A stretch of 64,000 bases of DNA, from the NCBI RefSeq assembly GCF_001039355.2, contig NW_019775380.1:553637-617636 (forward strand), in the 5' to 3' direction. Each line of letters begins with the position of its first letter. The stretch's first letter is position 1. Source of the DNA: Lingula anatina. Lineage: Eukaryota; Brachiopoda; Lingulata; Lingulida; Lingulidae. The position numbers and the translations under genes were made by a program. A model generated the notes under the pieces. It was not told where the DNA came from. It made no database searches and saw nothing but the letters and a program-made list of their open reading frames with translations. This document shows, piece after piece, positions 48,859 to 62,506 of this stretch.

Positions 48859-51800
48859 CTGAAATAAACCAGAGATAATAAATTTTAATCTGCTGCTATA
48901 GAACAAGACAACACTCACTTTGTCAATAGAGCCAAATACTACTAAAACTGAAACCAAAATTAACAAAATAATGGTAATCCACCATAGTCAGTTACATCAA
49001 CAATGTATGAATGATATCAAATTCTGACAGCTGAAGATCTGCCAAATGCAATTGGTTCTATCCTTTGCATTAATGTTTTACTATATTAAAATGTTATCAG
49101 AAAATATTAAAATGTGAACACAAAAGCATACAAGAGGAAATGAAATGCAAAAAAATTGATGCGTTCTCATATTCAAATTCGAACATATATATGGATGACA
49201 GAGCTTATTTCAAATAATGTACTCAAATTTTTGGGTCATTTCAAAATGCTGGTTTTTGATTTAAATTTAAAAAAATCAAATTAATGTGTTTGTAAATATA
49301 ATACAAAAATCATGTTCCAATAGAAGAATTACTGCAAATACCTGGAGGCCTTGGTTTGTCCACTGGTGAAGATTCTAACTCCATGGCAACTAATGCTGAG
49401 AAATGAGCAGCATCATACGTCAACACAAGTGGTGACCTATGACAACTCTTGGGATCACATTCATATGGGAGATAAATTCCACCAAAGGGAATAGGAGCAA
49501 ATGCCTCCCCATTGATATCCTTGAGGTACTGATCTGCTATCACTATGACAGTGCGATGGAGGACATGGGCGAGGACAAACACATGCAACTCCTCTAAGCT
49601 TTCATAATACAAGTCTCCACCATTTCCTTCACATTTATGCCATGATAGCCTGGATCTGAGGAATAACAGTGTTCATTCTTATAAAAACAATTAAAAACTA
49701 ATCTAAGCTTTTTCCCTTTGTCATGTCACAAAACTTAACTTCACAACCTGTTTCATTGTCTTAAATGATAAGCGTTTTAACTCACACTATAAAAAATAAA
49801 ATCAAAATAAACAAGATGCACTATTTCGTATCAATATCTGATAACTTTACTATCATCTGCAAAGACAAGTCGCCTTTTAAACAATTCACTTACGATCTGG
49901 TAGCAGGACTATCACAACATCCTCTCTCACTTCCACCTGGCTGGGAACGTGGTGTACTGGAGGCCAAAGTAAGCAAACTTTGCCATTCTTTTGACCATTC
50001 TTCTTCAGAATACAGCAGACCAGACTGGAACAATAATCATTTCACACATGAAGAGTTTTTAACATATCACAGCATACTACTTTGGAACTGTTGTATATAT
50101 AAAACATCTGGAAATTTACAATAATGTGACGGCAGTCTAAAAATACACCTCAACCCTCACTTCTTCAGAAATAATTGGAACAGGGATGAGATGTTTCTAT
50201 GGCAAAGCAGTGATCAGTACACTAATGATGTGTCAATCACATCCACCCATCACGCTGTCTAAGTGCATGGATTCTTGTTCAACCCCTTCTCAATTTATTA
50301 TGATCTTGAAAAGAAAGCTAACAAAATTCATTACAACTTACTCGAGGCCTACACAAGAGGCATTTGCACTTAAGTTTTAAGTGGTCTTAAATAATTACTT
50401 CGTCAAATTATGACATGTACCTTCACTTCAAGTTGTCTTAGTTTTTAGTGGTCTTCACTTATCACTTCTTAAAATTATTATGTGAATCTTCACCAATTAG
50501 TGTAATGGTAAGACAAATGGACAAACTTTTAAACATAGTGTTCCCAATAGCCACATAAAATGTCCAAGTGGACAATTAAATGTTTACGTCTTCATGTGAG
50601 TAAAGTTTCATTGAGGTCTGCAGGTATAAATAGTGATATTCCATTCACCTCTTTGTTTGCCTGTGTCTGTTGCCAGCGCCATCTTCTGTAGAATGCCAGT
50701 TTGTAATCACTGTGGACTAGAGTATTATACAGAGCTTTCCTGAGGGTAAGAAGTCTGTCATGAAAACCCCACATTCCTTCAAAAAAAAAAAAAAAAGGAA
50801 AGCTTTTAACATTTTCCTCTAGCAAATCCAAGTCCAGATTAGTAAGAAATGCCATTTAAGAAATGTCACATAACAACAATGATCAAGTAAACTGATGAAA
50901 TATTAACAGGAGGTAAAACCTCTGTTGTATTGCCAATTATCACATCATAACACTTCTCTCTCAAGCACAATTACAGTGTCTGCGCTCACACTTACAGGGA
51001 TAATTACTGTCAAATTGATATCTCTTTCTCTAAACGCAAACAACTGCTGCATAACATATGAGATATAACTTACCTAGTGAAGCTGCATGTAACAAACAGT
51101 TCCCATCTCCACTGGTCACCATTGGTAGGAGACGCTGGCAAGCTCCCATCTCTGCCCACCAGTTCAATACACCTGAGGACATAGGAATCACCTGATAATT
51201 ACCACATCTGCATCATCATCATTTCTAGTTTCTATATGTACAGACTGTTATCTGTTTCTCTTTCTTCCCCCTTCTAATTTTTCTTGTTTGCATGAAATGT
51301 GATAATATTGACCTGATCAGTTTGCAATTTTCTGCACCAGAAATTATGTGCCTTTTTTTTTTTTTTTTTGTCACTTATAGGTGCCTGGGATTTTCAACCC
51401 TGGAAATATTAACAGTGTTATGGAACATAAAAAAATGCCACTTTGTGTGCTGACAAAAGATAACAGTTATCCATCTTACTCTTTAGCCATGGCACAAATG
51501 GACATATAATGCTGGAAATAACCAGAAAAAATACACATGAGAATCTCACATGAAGACCTTGATAAATCATATAATCTCTCACAAAGGCTCCTAGATTTTC
51601 TGAAGTAGGTTACTTTGTAAGTCATAAGGCCAGTTCTCATAAAGGCATGGAGTGAGATTTTCAAAAATCAAATAAAAGCAGGTTTAATGGTTCACAGCTG
51701 CTACACCAACAAAGAGACAACATGCTGGAAATTAAGCACGGTTACATGACTGAACATGGTAAATAAACCCTTCCCTGACTAGCAACATTATGCTAGCAGA

Positions 51801-54800
51801 TACATGTACAAACACTATATATCATTGGTCAGTGATTCTCCTGGCTTATGTTATTACACATAAGAGTCTGCAAACACACATCTGCACATACAACCATTGG
51901 CAAGTATAATTACTTGCATTTATATCTTTAAGATTTTATTTTCTTTAGAGTAATTCTCAAATGAACTCTAGTGAAAAGTTTTTCTTTTTTTTTCATTTTT
52001 GAAAGCAGGTTACTTTTTTAAGTTACATTAAGGCCAGTACATGCTTTCCTCAGATCTTGTTGTCTTAAAGCGTGCCAAAATCAGGTTGCAACATTTCCCA
52101 CAGAACTTCTCAAGTCCTCAAAAATTTATATACAAGATAAAATGCATTTAGCATTACAGACATGTTTGTGAGATCTTTGCAAATTATAAGTTCAGTCAAT
52201 CAAATGCAATATTAAGGCAGACTGTGATGCAGCTCTTAGACATAAAATTTTCTCCCCTTGATATAAGCTAGTTCAATTTCTGATATGAAAGGATATTCTC
52301 AAGCATCCTGCAATCATGTCTAAGTGATATGAATTACAGCAGTATATGAGAACACCCAGTCAGACCCAGGAGGTGCATATTCTCTGTCAATCTTGATGAC
52401 ATGAAACTCAACATGATGTGAGGCAGGGAAAAATCTGAACAAAGTTCAATAGCTAGGTGTTAAATACAAAGTCTATTACTTTTCAGTCCAATTGCANTAA
52501 TCCTTGCTTTTGTTTTTGTTCTTATTCTTTGACTTCCCAATAGTTCCAAACTTTTTGATATTATTTTTCATGGATTTCCCAATGCTTCCAAATTGTTTTG
52601 CTACAGTCTGCATTTGCTTGGCCATTTTGTTTTTCTCCCTTCCATTGTCATTCATATTCAAAGCTTTCATGCCTTCATCTGACTCAAAAGATCCAGTACT
52701 ACTTGATCTGGTCTCATCACGCTCAGATTTATCACTCTCCTGACTGATTAGAATATTCTCCTTGAAAGGACAACTGTCCAGATCATCTGCCATTGGGATG
52801 GGTGCCCATTTGATGTCCAGATAACGCTCCAGCAGCTTGAGCTTATCCTCAGTGGTAAGAGTAAATCTAGCGAGGAATTTTGGGTCCTCCTCATCCTTCA
52901 TCCACTGGAATGAAGCGCCAGGATCTATGGCAAAGTGAAGTGGGAGCAATTCAAAATCTGACCCTACCAGTGGAATAAGAGCTGAAATAAACCAGAGATA
53001 ATGGATCAATCATCTTTTTAATCTGCTTCTATAGAACAAGACAACACTCACTTTGTCAATAGAGACAAATACTACTAAAACTGAAACCAAAATTAACAAA
53101 ATAATGGTTCTCCTCTTTAGTAAGTTACATCAACAATGTATGAATGACATCAAATTCTGACAGCTGAAGATTTGCCGAATGCAATTGGTTCTATCCTTTG
53201 CATTAATGTTTTACTATATTAAAATGTTATCAGAAAATATTAAAATGTGAACACAAAAGCATACAAGAGGAAATGAAATGCAAAAAAATTGATGCGTTCT
53301 CATATTCAAATTCGAACATATATATGGATGACAGAGCTTATTTCAAATAATGTACTCAAATTTTTGGGTCATTTCAAAATGCTGGTTTTTGATTTAAATT
53401 TAAAAAAATCAAATTAATGTGTTTGTAAATATAATACAAAAATCATGTTCCAATAGAAGAATTACTGCAAATACCTGGAGGCCTTGGTTTGTCCACTGGT
53501 GAAGATTCTAACTCCATGGCAACTAATGCTGAGAAATGAGCAGCATCATACGTCAGCACAAGTGGTGACCTATGACAACTCTTGGGATCACATTCATATG
53601 GGAGATAAATTCCACCAAAGGGAATAGGAGCAAATGCTTCCCCATTGATGTCCTTGAGGTACTGATCTGCTATCACTATGACAGTGCGATGGAGGACATG
53701 GGCGAGGACAAACACGTGCAACTCCTCTAAGCTTTCATAATACAAGTCTCCACCGTTTCCTTCACATTTATGCCATGATAGCCTGGACCTGAGGAATAAC
53801 AGTGTTCATTCTTATAAAAACAATTAAAAACTAATCTAAGCTTTTTCCCTTTGTCATGTCACAAAACTTAACTTCACAAACTGTTTCATTGTCTTAAATG
53901 ATAAGCGTTTTAACTCACACTATAAAAAATAAAATCAAAATAAACAAGATGCACTATTTCGTATCAATATCTTTACTATCATCTGCAAAGACAAGTCGCC
54001 TTTCAAACAATTCACTTACGATCTGGTAGCAGGACTATCACAACATCCTCTCTCACTTCCACCTGGCTGGGAACGTGGTGTACTGGAGGCCAAAGTAAGC
54101 AAACTTTGCCATTCTTTTGACCATTCTTCTTCAGAATACAGCAGACCAGACTGGAACAATAATCATTTCACACATGAAGAGTTTTTAACATATCACAGCA
54201 TACTACTTCGGAACTGTTGTATATATAAAACATCTGGAAATTTACAATAATGTGACGGCAGCCTAAAAATACACCTCAACCCTTACTTTTTCAGAAATAA
54301 TTGGAACAGGGATGAGATGTTTCTATGGCAAAGCAGTGATCAGTAAACTAATGATGTGTCAATCACATCCACCCATCACGCTGTCTTGGGCTGTATTCCC
54401 AGAGCTTTTAGATCGATCTATCCCCGCGGGGAGTCTCACTTGATAACTGTCAGATAATCCGGCTTAAATGTCCGTCCCGCCTACTACAAGCTGTAAGGGG
54501 GTAATTAACTTTCGTGTCCACTCGGCTTACAGCTATTTAGCGTGAAACCCTAGGGAGTTAGGTCGATCTAAAGTAGATTGATCTAATCTCTGGAAATGGG
54601 GTCTAAGTGCATGGATTCTTGTTCAACCCATTCTCAATTAATTATGATCTTGAAAAGAAAGCTAACAAAATTCATTACAACTTACTCGAGGCCTACACAA
54701 GAGGCATTTGCACTTAAGTTTTAAGTGGTCTTAAATAATTACTTCGTCAAATTATGACATGTACCTTCACTTCAAGTTGTCTTAGTTTTTAGTGGTCTTC

Positions 54801-57800
54801 ACTTATCACTTCTTAAAATTATTATGTGAATCTTCACCAATTAGTGTAATGGTCAGACAAATGGACAAACTTTTAAACATAGTGTTCCCAATAGCCACAT
54901 AAAATGTCCAAGTGGACAATTAAATGTTTACGTCTTCATGTGAGTAAAGTTTCATTGAGGTCTGCAGGTATAAATAGTGATATTCCATTCACCTCTTTGT
55001 TCGCCTGTGTCTGTTGCCAGCGCCATCTTCTGTAGAATGCCAGCTTGTAATCACTGTGGACTAGAGTATTATACAGAGCTTTCCTGAGGGTAAGAAGTCT
55101 GTCATGGAAACCCCACATTCCTTCAAAAAAAAAAAAAAAAAAAAGGAAAGCTTTTAACATTTTCCTCTAGCAAATCCAAGTCCAGATTAGTAAGAAATGC
55201 CATTTAAGAAATGTCACATAACAACAATGATCAAGTAAACTGATGAAATATTAACAGGAGGTAAAATCTCTGTTATATTGCCAATTATCACATCATAACA
55301 CTTCTCTCTCAAGCACAATTACAGTGTCTGCGCTCACACTTACAGGGATAATTACTGTCAAATTGATATCTCTTTCTCTAAACGTAAACAACTGCTGCAT
55401 AACATATGAGATATAACTTACCTAGTGAAGCTGCATGTAACAAACAGTTCCCATCTCCACTGGTCACCATTGGTAGGAGACGCTGGCAAGCTCCCATCTC
55501 TGCCCACCAGTTCAATACACCTGAGGACATAGGAATCACCTGATAATTACCACATCTGCATCATCATCATCATTTCTAGTTTCTATATGTACAGACTGTT
55601 ATCTGTTTCTCTTTCTTCCCCCTTCTAATTTTTCTTGTTTGCATGAAATGTGATAAAATTGACCTGATCAGTTTGCAATTTTCTGCACCAGAAATTATGT
55701 GCCCTTTCTTTTTTTTCACTTATAGGTGCCTGGGATTTTCAACCCTGGAAATATTAACAGTGTTATGGAACATAAAAAAATGCCACTTTGTGTGCTGACA
55801 AAAGATAACAGTTATCCATCTTACTCTTTAGCCATGGCACAAATGGACATATAATGCTGGAAATAACCAGAAAAAATACACGAGAATCTCACATGAAGAC
55901 CTTGATAAATCATATAATCCCTCACAAAGGCTCCTAGTTTTTCTGAAGTAGGTTACTTTGTAAGTCATAAGGCCAGTCCTCATAAAGACATGGAGTGAGA
56001 TTTTCAAAAATCAAATAAAAACAGGTTTAATGGTTCACAGGTGCTACACCAACAAAGAGACAACATGCTGGAAATTAAGCACGGTTACATGACTGAACAT
56101 GGTAAATAAACCCTGACTAGCAACATTATGCTAGCAGACACATGTACAAACACTATATATCATTGGTCAGTGATTCTCCTGGCTTATGTTATTACACATA
56201 AGAGTCTGCAAACACACATCTGCACATACAACCATTGGCAAGTATAATTACTTGCAAATCTTTAAGATGTTATTTTCTTTAGAGTAATTCTCAAAGGGGA
56301 GATTGATAAATCAAATGAACTCTAGTGAAAGTTTTTTCTTTTTTTTTTCATTTTTGAAAGCAGGTTACTTTTTTAAGGCCGGTGATAGGGTTAAATACGC
56401 TTAAAATCATGTTTTTAAGTTTTTTGTGTGTTTATATTAATCAAAAAAGTATCTAACGTTGGATGTAATAATTTTTATGAATTTGCATCGCAAAATGTGT
56501 CTTTTGATGAGTTTTTCAACCGGCACGCGCCCCAGTCAGGCTGGCAACTAAGCCACGCCTCTGTTACTAAGGGCCGTTGCCAAGAGGGGGTCGGAGCACA
56601 GTTAATGAGTTATAAGCCGATTACGTGTGCGGTAATAGGTTATAAGCCTTACATCAGCTTAGCAGCGAAGAAGTCTNCCCCTTGAAATGATTGCTCATAT
56701 ACTAGCACCCCATTAGGTGATATAAATTAAGTTGTACACAACAACATCTTGGCAGCCTAAAACCCCAAAGGCTGCAGGCACATAAGTACAAGAAGGTAAA
56801 ATGCATTTACACAATTTATTATCTGACACAGTGGGTAAGCAGAATCAGAACCCATGTGAACTTACACTTAATGCAGGTTTGCAATATTTTACACCAATCA
56901 AATCAAGCAAAGATCCATAATAAAAGTAATAATAATTCAGAGTCATAAACATAAAAAATTGCCAGGTCTTTTCATGAAAGTGAATACAGGTCTATATTTA
57001 TCTTGTCTTTTTTCTACATGGACCATTGGTTCATTGGTACAAAACATACATGAGTTCAATTTAAAACTTTACTACAAAAATGTGCCCATGGCTCTTTAAA
57101 AATGACTCACCTGCCTGCTCTAGTGACACTAAAGTGGACATTTCAATGAGATCTTTCTCAAGGAAAGCCCTGTAGTCTTCAGTGTATTTGGTCAGGTCTG
57201 GAAGCATGAATGTGAACTCTGGCGTCTCCACTAGATGTGGAAATTGATCATCCCGAGATTCCTTAATGTCACTGAGCACTTCTTGACGAGCATGATCCAC
57301 AAGACTCAAATTCTGAGTGGCTGCTGATATTCCTCGCTTCAGCTTCTTTTGACCTAATGGCGAGTCGATTTAAACATGACTTTACCTATTTCTCTCAGAG
57401 GCATATTTCATGTTTATTTAGCTTAGTCTCAATATTTTCCTATAATGCCATGTCTGCTTGTCATGATATATGAAAGACTCCTGGGAACCAAATATTATCA
57501 GTTGCATCTACAACATACTGGGTAAAAATTGAGGAATTCAGCTAGAAATACCAACCAGATAAATAAATGACAAATGAGATTTTCTGAAAGCAGTTCTGGA
57601 TAATAAAATTGCTTTTTGATAAAAGCATACTGCAATAAATATTGGAAATAACTCCTAAATGAGAAAGTCGATGGGAAAAAGAAGACAGCATTTAAGGTCT
57701 TATAAGCAAACAATGGTGATTTACACATGAACTTTTCCTCATATTTACCTGCATCGGAACCTGAAATGGAACCTTTTTCAACAGCTTCGCCCTTGACAAG

Positions 57801-58935
57801 AGGAGGCTTCATTTTCCCTCCATAGTTGGCCGTATCATTTTCACTCTGCCTGAATCCCACCCCTCCATCATTTACAGGGAACTGGTTTGCCTTGGTTTGC
57901 TGTCCAAAGACCTGCCGCTGACTCACAACATGAGGTTTAGTTTCTTCCAGAACGGGCGACAGATCACGTGGAAAGGGCGGTGTGCCACTCCTCATAGAGT
58001 TAAATGCCTTTAGAGCTTGGATGTAATCATAATTCGCACCTATAAAATATAGTAATGGGGAAAACAAGTTCAGTTTTGATTTAAACCAAGATTATTCAAC
58101 ATTAACCTATACTCTTGAAAAACATTAAACTGTAGCATTTTAACACCACACTGAAAAAATAAGTGTAAATTACTCAACTTACTGAATTATAAATCATCTA
58201 AAGGTTAAACTTGAAGCTCTCCCTATTAGATACAGAATTGTAAAAGTTGGTTCATATGGTTCAGCTATATTCACTGATTAAAAACTTCAAACAGTAGCAT
58301 AAAACATGATTTATATAAACTCCACATAAGTTTACAATCATTAATAAATAACCAAGGTAGTATTTTGTCAATAAATATGCTCACTTCAAAAAATGAAACC
58401 TTTAGAAACCTATTCCTCCATTGTCCCAGTCCCATAACACTTTGTGACCATCTTTACTCAACTTCTTGTAGGTCCCTGGCCAATCCTGAGTCTGCATCAA
58501 ACTTTGTGAAACTCTTAACTCACCATCAAGAAGGTCCCTGGCCAGCCCTGGGTCTGCCCCAGTCTCAGACGGGCATCACATTTTGTGACCCTCTTTACTC
58601 ACAGTCTAGAAGGTCCCTGGTCAGCCCTGGGTCTGTTCCAGTCTCTGGTGTGCATCAAATTTAGTGGCCCTCTTTACTCACCTTCTAGAAGATCCCTGGC
58701 CAGCCCTGGGTCTGCCCCAGTCTCTGTTATGAACTGTGACAATTTTTTATCCATGGTCCACAGCTGCTACACTAACAAGGAGACAGCATGCTGGAAATCA
58801 AGCACAGCTTGGTAAATAAATCCTTCCCTGACTCACAATAACATGTTAGCAAATAGATATAAACAATATATATTAAAAGGTCTTTGATTCAATTCTCCCA
58901 CCTTGTAATGCTGTGTTCACAATACAGTCTCTGAG

Positions 58936-59031
<96 letters not shown>

Positions 59032-61610
59032 TATAAACTGTTAAAATGTTTTTTGGGGTATTTCTGAGTGGCAACATTAAAGAAGTAACTAACAGGATTT
59101 ATATCTGTGTCAGATCCTGTCCCAATGACAACAGAAACCAAAGCCAGTATAAAGAGTTAAAGCATGAAACAAAAATCCAAATTACTCAAATGTGACATTC
59201 TGTTTGTTAGACATATCTGTCTGATTGAGCTTAATGTCATTGACTTTTTTGGTGTCTCCTTGACATTTCCATGGCCAGGATTCCATTGTGTTTATTCATG
59301 TAATCATTCATAGAAACGTAAATAATTTGCTGGTGTTTTACAACCTATGTCAACAAAAGGCATTGCTATTAGCAGACCTTTCATATGTTTGAGTCACTGT
59401 GGTTTGATAAACAAAATTCCATATAAGGTTAAATGGGTTTAACACCCCAAAACAATGGCTGTATACTATGGCCTACTTTAAACAAGTGACTTAAAATATT
59501 GCAAAAAAATTCTTACAAGATTTATGACTACATCAGAGCTAAGCCTCTATCCTACAAAAATCTTCCATCACAACTGTCTCCTACTGTCGTGTTCACAGGG
59601 CTTCCAGGGCCCATATTATTATTTCCAAGTAATAACATCAGCTAAATGTCATGGGATAGATGTGTTACTACTCATAATGTTGCACTGGTGTGTGGCACAG
59701 TCTCAAGTTATGCTTTGAAGAAATATGGATTTTCCTGTGCAATGAATTTACCAAGTCACAACATGCAGCCCTACTTCCTGCAATTTCAATGAAAGATTAC
59801 CCATTCCACCTGAAATTATTTGCTTAAACAGGTTACATAATAGGGTGTCCTCACTTCACTGACAGTTAATATGATAAATGCTAATGTAAAAAATGAATGA
59901 CTAGTCAAGAAGTAAAACTGGTTTGAATTTTTCCATCCCAGCATGTCAATCCATAACCTTGTACTTAAAACTTGATGCAATGACAGAATATGGTATGCAA
60001 ATTCTGGTCCCTTATTTTTGAACCTATCAAATTAAACCAGAGCCTACAGAAATATTTCTGTCTAGGGCATAAACTGCCCCATGCTAAGTGTATCTTCGCC
60101 TTCTGAACTCTGCTCGCAGGTGAAAAGGAAACATGGCAGATTTTCAGTAATCACTGCCAACATGACTCATTCCACATAGCAAATAGATCACTTATTTACT
60201 GGCCATTTGCTTAACAATTCTCCAAATGAATAAATACTCCTCATATGAAAAATACCTAAAAACAGCACCTGTATACTTTTATTCCCTGATCATCTCATAT
60301 CTATGAAATTAATGTCAATGGTCTAATTAATCCCATTTCATATCCAGGACTCAGACATCCCGAAAAATGAAAAATTGCCCTATCCACTTTCATATCTTGC
60401 TCAAGCTTCAATCTTATTTGCAATTTCTTTTAAGAGAAATATAAAACCCACCTTCACCATTACTTCACGGTGCACAAACTGCCAACTAAATAAGAGAACT
60501 TCCACCACATCTACACATAACTGTAAAGATTCTCCAATGTGTCCTCAAGTCTTACTTCTTTCATATTATTTACAAATAGCATCAAAAATCCATAATATGC
60601 ATATTTATACAGCCTAACAATGCAGGTAAATGGCTGCTGTCCACAACAAGGTCAGATATCAGCAATCATGAACATGCATGCAAAATACCCTGTAACCTTA
60701 AGGTCTTATGATTTCTGCTAGATCACAATCCTTTTGTGGTCTTTTTGGATTGACTGTCATAACATAATGGCATGTAGTGTGATAACCTTAGTAGAAAGGC
60801 AGTGAATGCTTTAGTTCCACTCAGATAATTCCCCACCACTTGTTTGCAGAGGCATAAAAACTGATTACTGACTTATTACATGCATGGAACTGCATGGAAC
60901 TTTGATGTGCTTTCCATATATAATGTGCTTTCCATATATAATTTTTTTTACATAAGACAACTTAACTTAAATGTTTTATTTTCACTAATGAATTTTTTAA
61001 TATTTTAGGAATGGCACATATTGATACAAGTTGTTCAAACATTATCAATGATAAACCTTTGTTTAGATATACCAATATTTACCAGTATCACACTGTGGGT
61101 TTATACAGCTATCAAAAAGCAACCAAATCTAAATGGCTTAAAAAATACAGCTTTGCTTTGATGTGCACTACATCAACAATGTCTCCGCAATGAAGTTTCA
61201 GATTTCATTATGCAAGGGCCAAGAAGGAAATGCAATCTAAGAATTTAGCATTAGTCCACTTTTAGGCCCTAAAGGTTAGTATAGTAGAAGCCTAAAAAGT
61301 TTCTGAAAGTTTCTGTAACTTTTTTCACAAAGTAGCACCAGTCCACTTTTAGACCCTTACTATCCAAAAGATTAGTACTAGTACGGTAGAAGCCCTTAAA
61401 GTTTCTGAAAGTTTCTCTTTTTTTAATAAAATGGTCAGATATACACTGTCTCCTTAAGTTGGAGCAGCCAGACAGTGGAATGAAGTCATGGTTCTAATTA
61501 AAACATGAAAATACCCCATCCCCATCTGCCCCTTTACGAAGGCATAAGTGTGCTGTAATAATCTATGTTGCACTTCTGTGAATATTTTCTCTTGACTTTT
61601 ATGTTAAACT

Positions 61611-61665
<55 letters not shown>

Positions 61666-62506
61666 AAAAAATCTCTCAAACCACATTCAGACTCACACAT
61701 TGAACTCTGCAGGAGATTCTCACTAAATTGCAATCAGTAGAATCGGTTTAGTTGTCTGACATGCCTTCTTGAGCAGCTAGGTGGTGATTAGACATTGTGT
61801 GCTGATTAAGGTGATTCCACTTATTGCACTTTTAAAAGCTAGATCCCCTGCTCAGAATTGGACCGTCCAAGCTAGTAAGATTCCCCTGCTCAGAATTGGA
61901 CCGTCCAAGCTAGTATATTTGAATTTGAATGCACCCTCAGACAACTATAGGGAAATGATTCTAATGAAACTTTCGCCCACAATCTGAAATGGAACTCCCT
62001 TTTCCCTTTTCATCTTCACTAGCTGCATATATACCTGGTGCAGTTTCTGAAGACTATATCTTGGCCTATGTCGCTGGCTTTAGTCTTGGCTTAGAACGAA
62101 ATACACACCTATTGACGGATTCGTGTTAGTCTAGGCTCTTTTCGATAAATTACGTTGTAATTGATGACGCACTTAACATACTTCCATTGTCAAGGAATAC
62201 CCGATCAAAATTTCCTTGATTCTGAGTATTCTATAAATTTTAGATATGAAAGAGAGTGGACGAGTCACTGACGTCAACTATGACTGCGGTTTTGGACTAG
62301 AATGCCAAAACAAACCAGTTTACGGTACCATTTGCATTACCAACAGCGTTTCTGGATGCTCAAATAACATTGCAACACCACTTTTAGAATTTCACTGGAT
62401 TAATCTTACCTGGCTTATAGCCCCTCCTGATAGTTCTTTAGTTTAACAAAGAACCTTGTAACATGTCCAATTCAATTCTGCTGCTACCTTCTAAGGCTTC
62501 CGCCAT
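47051..62506 (-). CDS. OTUD7: OTUD7/Cezanne-type OTU deubiquitinase with two A20 zinc fingers
   Basis: Cezanne-type OTU enzymes cleave ubiquitin chains, with known preference for Lys11 links, and restrain NF-kB and cell-cycle signalling. Exons used: 62506-62488, 58039-57749, 57353-57111, 51172-51074, 50776-50649, 50024-49894, 49655-49342, 48858-47051; phases agree and give 1010 aa (human 843-926). The start joins MAEALEG to [12 protein letters not shown], matching the end of the Cezanne UBA-like region. Exon 3 has [20 protein letters not shown]. The OTU core has [20 protein letters not shown] (Cys about 210), [26 protein letters not shown] and [10 protein letters not shown] (His about 388). 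The last exon holds a Lys-rich linker, an A20 finger at about 660-683 ([10 protein letters not shown]...CSGC) and a second at about 971-993 ([10 protein letters not shown]...CSAC). A second exon 4-8 set lies in intron 3 and is described separately. Confidence 0.92.
51690..51830 (+). repeat. Dispersed repeat R2, three copies in the OTUD7-like introns
   Basis: A segment beginning ttcacagctgctacaccaac and including acatgctggaaattaagcac, ggtaaataaa and ccctgactagcaac recurs at 56033-56165 (haplotype copy) and, diverged, at 58755-58880. The third copy is outside the segmental duplication, so the family is genuinely dispersed. Confidence 0.7.
52498..55520 (-). pseudogene. Second, truncated copy of OTUD7-like exons 4-8 (probable haplotype duplicate)
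   Basis: Exons at 55520-55422, 55120-54993, 54150-54020, 53788-53475 and 52981-52498 have the same lengths and phases as copy 1 and intact OTU motifs, including the catalytic Cys exon. The last exon is cut at the N at 52497 after KNKNKSKD, so both A20 fingers are missing. If real, the exons sit upstream of the complete set in the same orientation and could only be used by splicing onward into copy 1, which would repeat the OTU domain. Automated gene models may wrongly fuse the two sets. Confidence 0.75.
54388..54602 (+). mobile_element. MITE-1 copy 3, present only in one of two duplicate segments
   Basis: 215 bp from gggctgtattcccagagc to ctggaaatggggt. The corresponding empty site in copy 1 (about 50253-50270) reads cacgctgtctaagtgcatgg. 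Comparing the two gives target duplication CTA (left copy CTT). This filled/empty pair defines the element's ends directly. Confidence 0.88.
56378..56677 (+). other. Unplaced segment between the duplication end and a single N
   Basis: About 300 bp without counterpart in copy 1 starts after ttaaggcc and stops at the N at 56677. It includes gccccagtcaggctggcaac and aagccacgcctctgttac and looks like part of a dispersed repeat. Its short open frame runs into the N and has no recognised relative. Confidence 0.5.
57111..58039 (-). CDS. OTUD7: OTUD7-like exons 2-3 (N-terminal region)
   Basis: Exon 2 (58039-57749) begins [16 protein letters not shown], the tail of the UBA-like helix, followed by a disordered segment ([20 protein letters not shown]). 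Exon 3 (57353-57111) has [35 protein letters not shown] and [19 protein letters not shown], matching human [22 protein letters not shown]. Both exons have phase-1 boundaries and splice in frame to either exon 4 copy. Confidence 0.9.
58433..58730 (+). repeat. Minisatellite, four units of about 72-80 bp
   Basis: Each unit contains tttgtgacc or a variant, tctttactca, aggtccctggccagccctgg and gtctgccccagtctc. Units differ by several substitutions, so the array is older than the segmental duplication. It lies in OTUD7-like intron 1. Confidence 0.85.
58930..59028 (+). repeat. Compound (TC)n(AC)n microsatellite
   Basis: Roughly 30 TC units pass directly into about 17 AC units in OTUD7-like intron 1. 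Confidence 0.95.
61613..61662 (+). repeat. (AC)n microsatellite
   Basis: About 25 AC units ending in acaataaaaaatctc. Confidence 0.95.

Larger units (their letters stand above)
48377..56376. repeat. Segmental duplication of about 3.7 kb covering OTUD7-like exons 4-8
   Basis: Copy 1 is 48377-52020; copy 2 is 52498-56376. Exons and introns alike are nearly identical apart from scattered single-base changes, small indels and one 215-bp MITE in copy 2. The left edge of copy 2 is a single N at 52497, and another N lies at 56677 soon after its right edge. The pattern fits an uncollapsed alternative haplotype inserted during assembly better than an old tandem duplication. Confidence 0.85.
58040..62487. 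other. OTUD7-like intron 1
   Basis: About 4.4 kb. Apart from the minisatellite and microsatellites it holds a diverged two-copy repeat near 61250-61420 (gtccactttta ... gtttctgaaagtttct), an (AC)n tract at 61613-61662 and a 34-bp tandem pair at about 61845-61916 (cccctgctcagaattggacc). No exon was recognised. Confidence 0.65.

Noticed and set aside
56428-56685. 85-codon frame running into the N
   Set aside because: No splice context, ends at an N, and composition matches repeat DNA rather than a gene.
58889-59077. Open frame of Cys-Val and Arg-Glu repeats
   Set aside because: It is translated microsatellite.
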